DNA of 5,756 nucleotides from an uncultured Eubacteriales bacterium (GTDB lineage Bacteria > Bacillota > Clostridia > Oscillospirales > Acutalibacteraceae), in assembly GCA_934643185.1 (NCBI GenBank), contig CAKUBN010000086.1, positions 1 to 5,756 on the forward strand, in the 5' to 3' direction. A program made the translations under genes and the position numbers. Positions 5,410 to 5,756 of this stretch are shown here, piece by piece. Numbering within the stretch: the first letter of the stretch is position 1; every line of letters starts with the position of its first letter. A model generated the notes under the pieces. That model was given only the letters and a program-made list of their open reading frames with translations, did not search any database and had not been told where the DNA came from.

Positions 5410-5455
5410 AACGCCGCCCCAGGCCCCTTTCGGCCCGCAGGCGGCGTTGTTTTTT
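5410..5455 (+). terminator. Terminator of the DUF4854-like gene
   Basis: The stem AACGCCGCC (5410-5418) / GGCGGCGTT (5440-5448) is a perfect 9-bp pair. Its large loop can fold again as GGCC/GGCC (5422-5425/5432-5435). It is followed by G and then six T (5450-5455). It ends 3 nt before the -35 box of the next promoter. Confidence 0.9.
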
Positions 5456-5458
5456 CGC

Positions 5459-5486
5459 TTGACAATCCCTTTCCCCGTCCTATACT
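5459..5486 (+). promoter_or_regulatory. Promoter of the small antisense-type RNA
   Basis: A perfect TTGACA (5459-5464), a 16-nt spacer and TATACT (5481-5486). No coding frame with a ribosome binding site follows in this direction. The next structure is a strong terminator about 95 nt downstream, so the product is most likely a short RNA. Confidence 0.7.
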
Positions 5487-5492
5487 GAATAT

Positions 5493-5584
5493 AGAAAGAG
5501 TGCTGCCGATAGACGGTCAGCCCTCGGGATTATCGATTAAGAAATAACCGCATTCCTTTGGCTTTGGGGCGGTTATTTCTTTTT
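5493..5584 (+). ncRNA. Candidate type I antitoxin RNA convergent with the small toxin
   Basis: The predicted transcript is about 92 nt, from the TTGACA/TATACT promoter to the T-run at 5580-5584. Inside are a small hairpin GCCG/CGGT (5505-5508/5514-5517) with a 5-nt loop, a longer-range CGATA/TATCG pairing (5507-5511/5531-5535, which would compete with it) and the large terminal hairpin. The last dozen bases are complementary to the end of the minus-strand toxin coding sequence. If the toxin mRNA reads past the shared hairpin, the whole RNA is complementary to it. Paired 3' ends of this kind are known from the TxpA/RatA type I system in Bacillus. The 5' end is estimated from promoter spacing. 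Confidence 0.6.
5539..5584 (+). terminator. 13-bp stem terminator shared by the convergent toxin and RNA
   Basis: AAGAAATAACCGC (5539-5551) pairs perfectly with GCGGTTATTTCTT (5569-5581). The plus strand runs into TTTTT (5580-5584), so it is a strong terminator rightward. On the minus strand the hairpin begins inside the toxin's last codons and is followed only by TTAATCG, so termination leftward should be weaker and read-through more likely. Confidence 0.85.
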
Positions 5585-5662
5585 ATCTATGTATTTAATG
5601 ATGATCGGAACAATGATGCCGAGGATCATAAGGACGAGAGATAAGATCTCAAAATCGCTCAT
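5573..5662 (-). CDS. Small membrane peptide, putative type I (holin-like) toxin
   Basis: The frame encodes 29 residues. It starts M-S-D-F-E-I-L-S-L, has one hydrophobic helix (about residues 6-22, rich in Ile, Leu and Val with Gly15 and Pro19), and ends Y-I-D-K-K-K. A strong AAGGAGG (5678-5672) lies 9 nt before the ATG at 5662. Short N-terminus, single helix and Lys-rich tail match the putative holin-like toxins of Firmicutes, which insert in the membrane and are silenced by antisense RNA. The stop codon lies within the terminator hairpin shared with the convergent RNA. No usable promoter is visible just upstream, because an IS-like end begins 2 bases beyond the ribosome binding site. The locus may therefore be disconnected from its original promoter. 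An ordinary small membrane protein is the main alternative. Confidence 0.75.
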   Translation of the reverse strand: MSDFEILSLVLMILGIIVPIIIKYIDKKK

Positions 5663-5680
5663 ACATATCGCCCTCCTTTA

Positions 5681-5756
5681 TGATACGTACCCCAAATTCT
5701 GGACACCAACACAAAATTGAATAATCAAAAATTCGACATGGATGTTTCCCTGAATT
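5681..5756. mobile_element. End of a probable IS3-family insertion sequence, cut by the window
   Basis: From 5681 the plus strand reads TGATACGTACCCC and then AAATTCTGGACACC. This fits the terminal inverted repeats of IS3-family elements (TG at the tip, a CCCC block, then a TTNNGACA-like block), as recalled from IS2 and IS150 ends. The rest of the element would lie to the right. Only one end is visible, so neither target duplication nor the partner repeat can be checked. Confidence 0.5.
5725..5754 (-). CDS. Possible C-terminal tail of an IS transposase (partial)
   Basis: On the minus strand the last nine codons before a TGA (5727-5725) read FRETSMSNF. The stop lies 44 bases inside the presumed IS tip. 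Many IS3-family transposases (OrfB) end this close to the right end, with a Tyr/Phe-Arg-Glu-like finish after their SPVEYR motif. Only nine residues are visible, so this assignment rests mainly on position. Confidence 0.25.
   Translation of the reverse strand, partial: FRETSMSNF

Overview
The window looks like chromosomal DNA from a gut-type member of the Clostridia, probably Oscillospiraceae/Ruminococcaceae or a near relative. This is inferred from GC-rich coding DNA between AT-rich spacers, strong AGGAGG-type ribosome binding sites, lipoproteins with Ser/Thr/Glu-rich linkers, and Clostridia-type LUD and MATE proteins. No rRNA, tRNA or species marker is present, so the placement is tentative.

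Layout. Positions 1-742 contain no convincing gene. They hold a near-consensus leftward promoter (40-68) behind A/T tracts, of the kind that drives stable-RNA operons and leaving the window. They also hold copies of a palindromic AT-rich repeat and a run of six consecutive stem-loops (509-678). Next comes a leftward two-gene operon ending in a clear terminator (737-771): a LUD-domain protein (2892-2221) translationally coupled through a TGATG overlap to a MATE-family multidrug exporter (2221-797). A leftward lipoprotein gene (3566-3012) lies upstream, separated by a GC-rich hairpin (2973-3000) that may end its transcript or only attenuate it.

From about 3586 to 3821 there is a divergent promoter region. 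The rightward promoter has TTGACG and TATAAT boxes and carries an 11-bp tandem direct repeat immediately upstream of the -35 box. It drives a cell-surface protein (3822-4658) with a lipobox at one end, a 16-unit x-Pro-Thr-Ala stalk, and a sortase-like PKTGD tail at the other. A terminator follows, then a third lipoprotein gene (4841-5389, DUF4854-like) with its own promoter and terminator.

The right end (5459-5680) looks like a type I toxin-antitoxin locus. A 29-residue one-helix membrane peptide is encoded on the minus strand, and it converges on a short rightward RNA with its own promoter. Both share a 13-bp stem terminator. Its upstream edge is cut by what looks like the end of an IS3-family element (from 5681).

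The LUD/MATE pair suggests a stress or redox gene coupled to efflux. The three lipoproteins are envelope proteins of unknown role. The toxin locus and IS end suggest that the right flank is an accessory or mobile boundary. The parts least explained by known families are the hairpin array, the doubly anchored surface protein with its candidate operator, and the toxin locus against the IS end.
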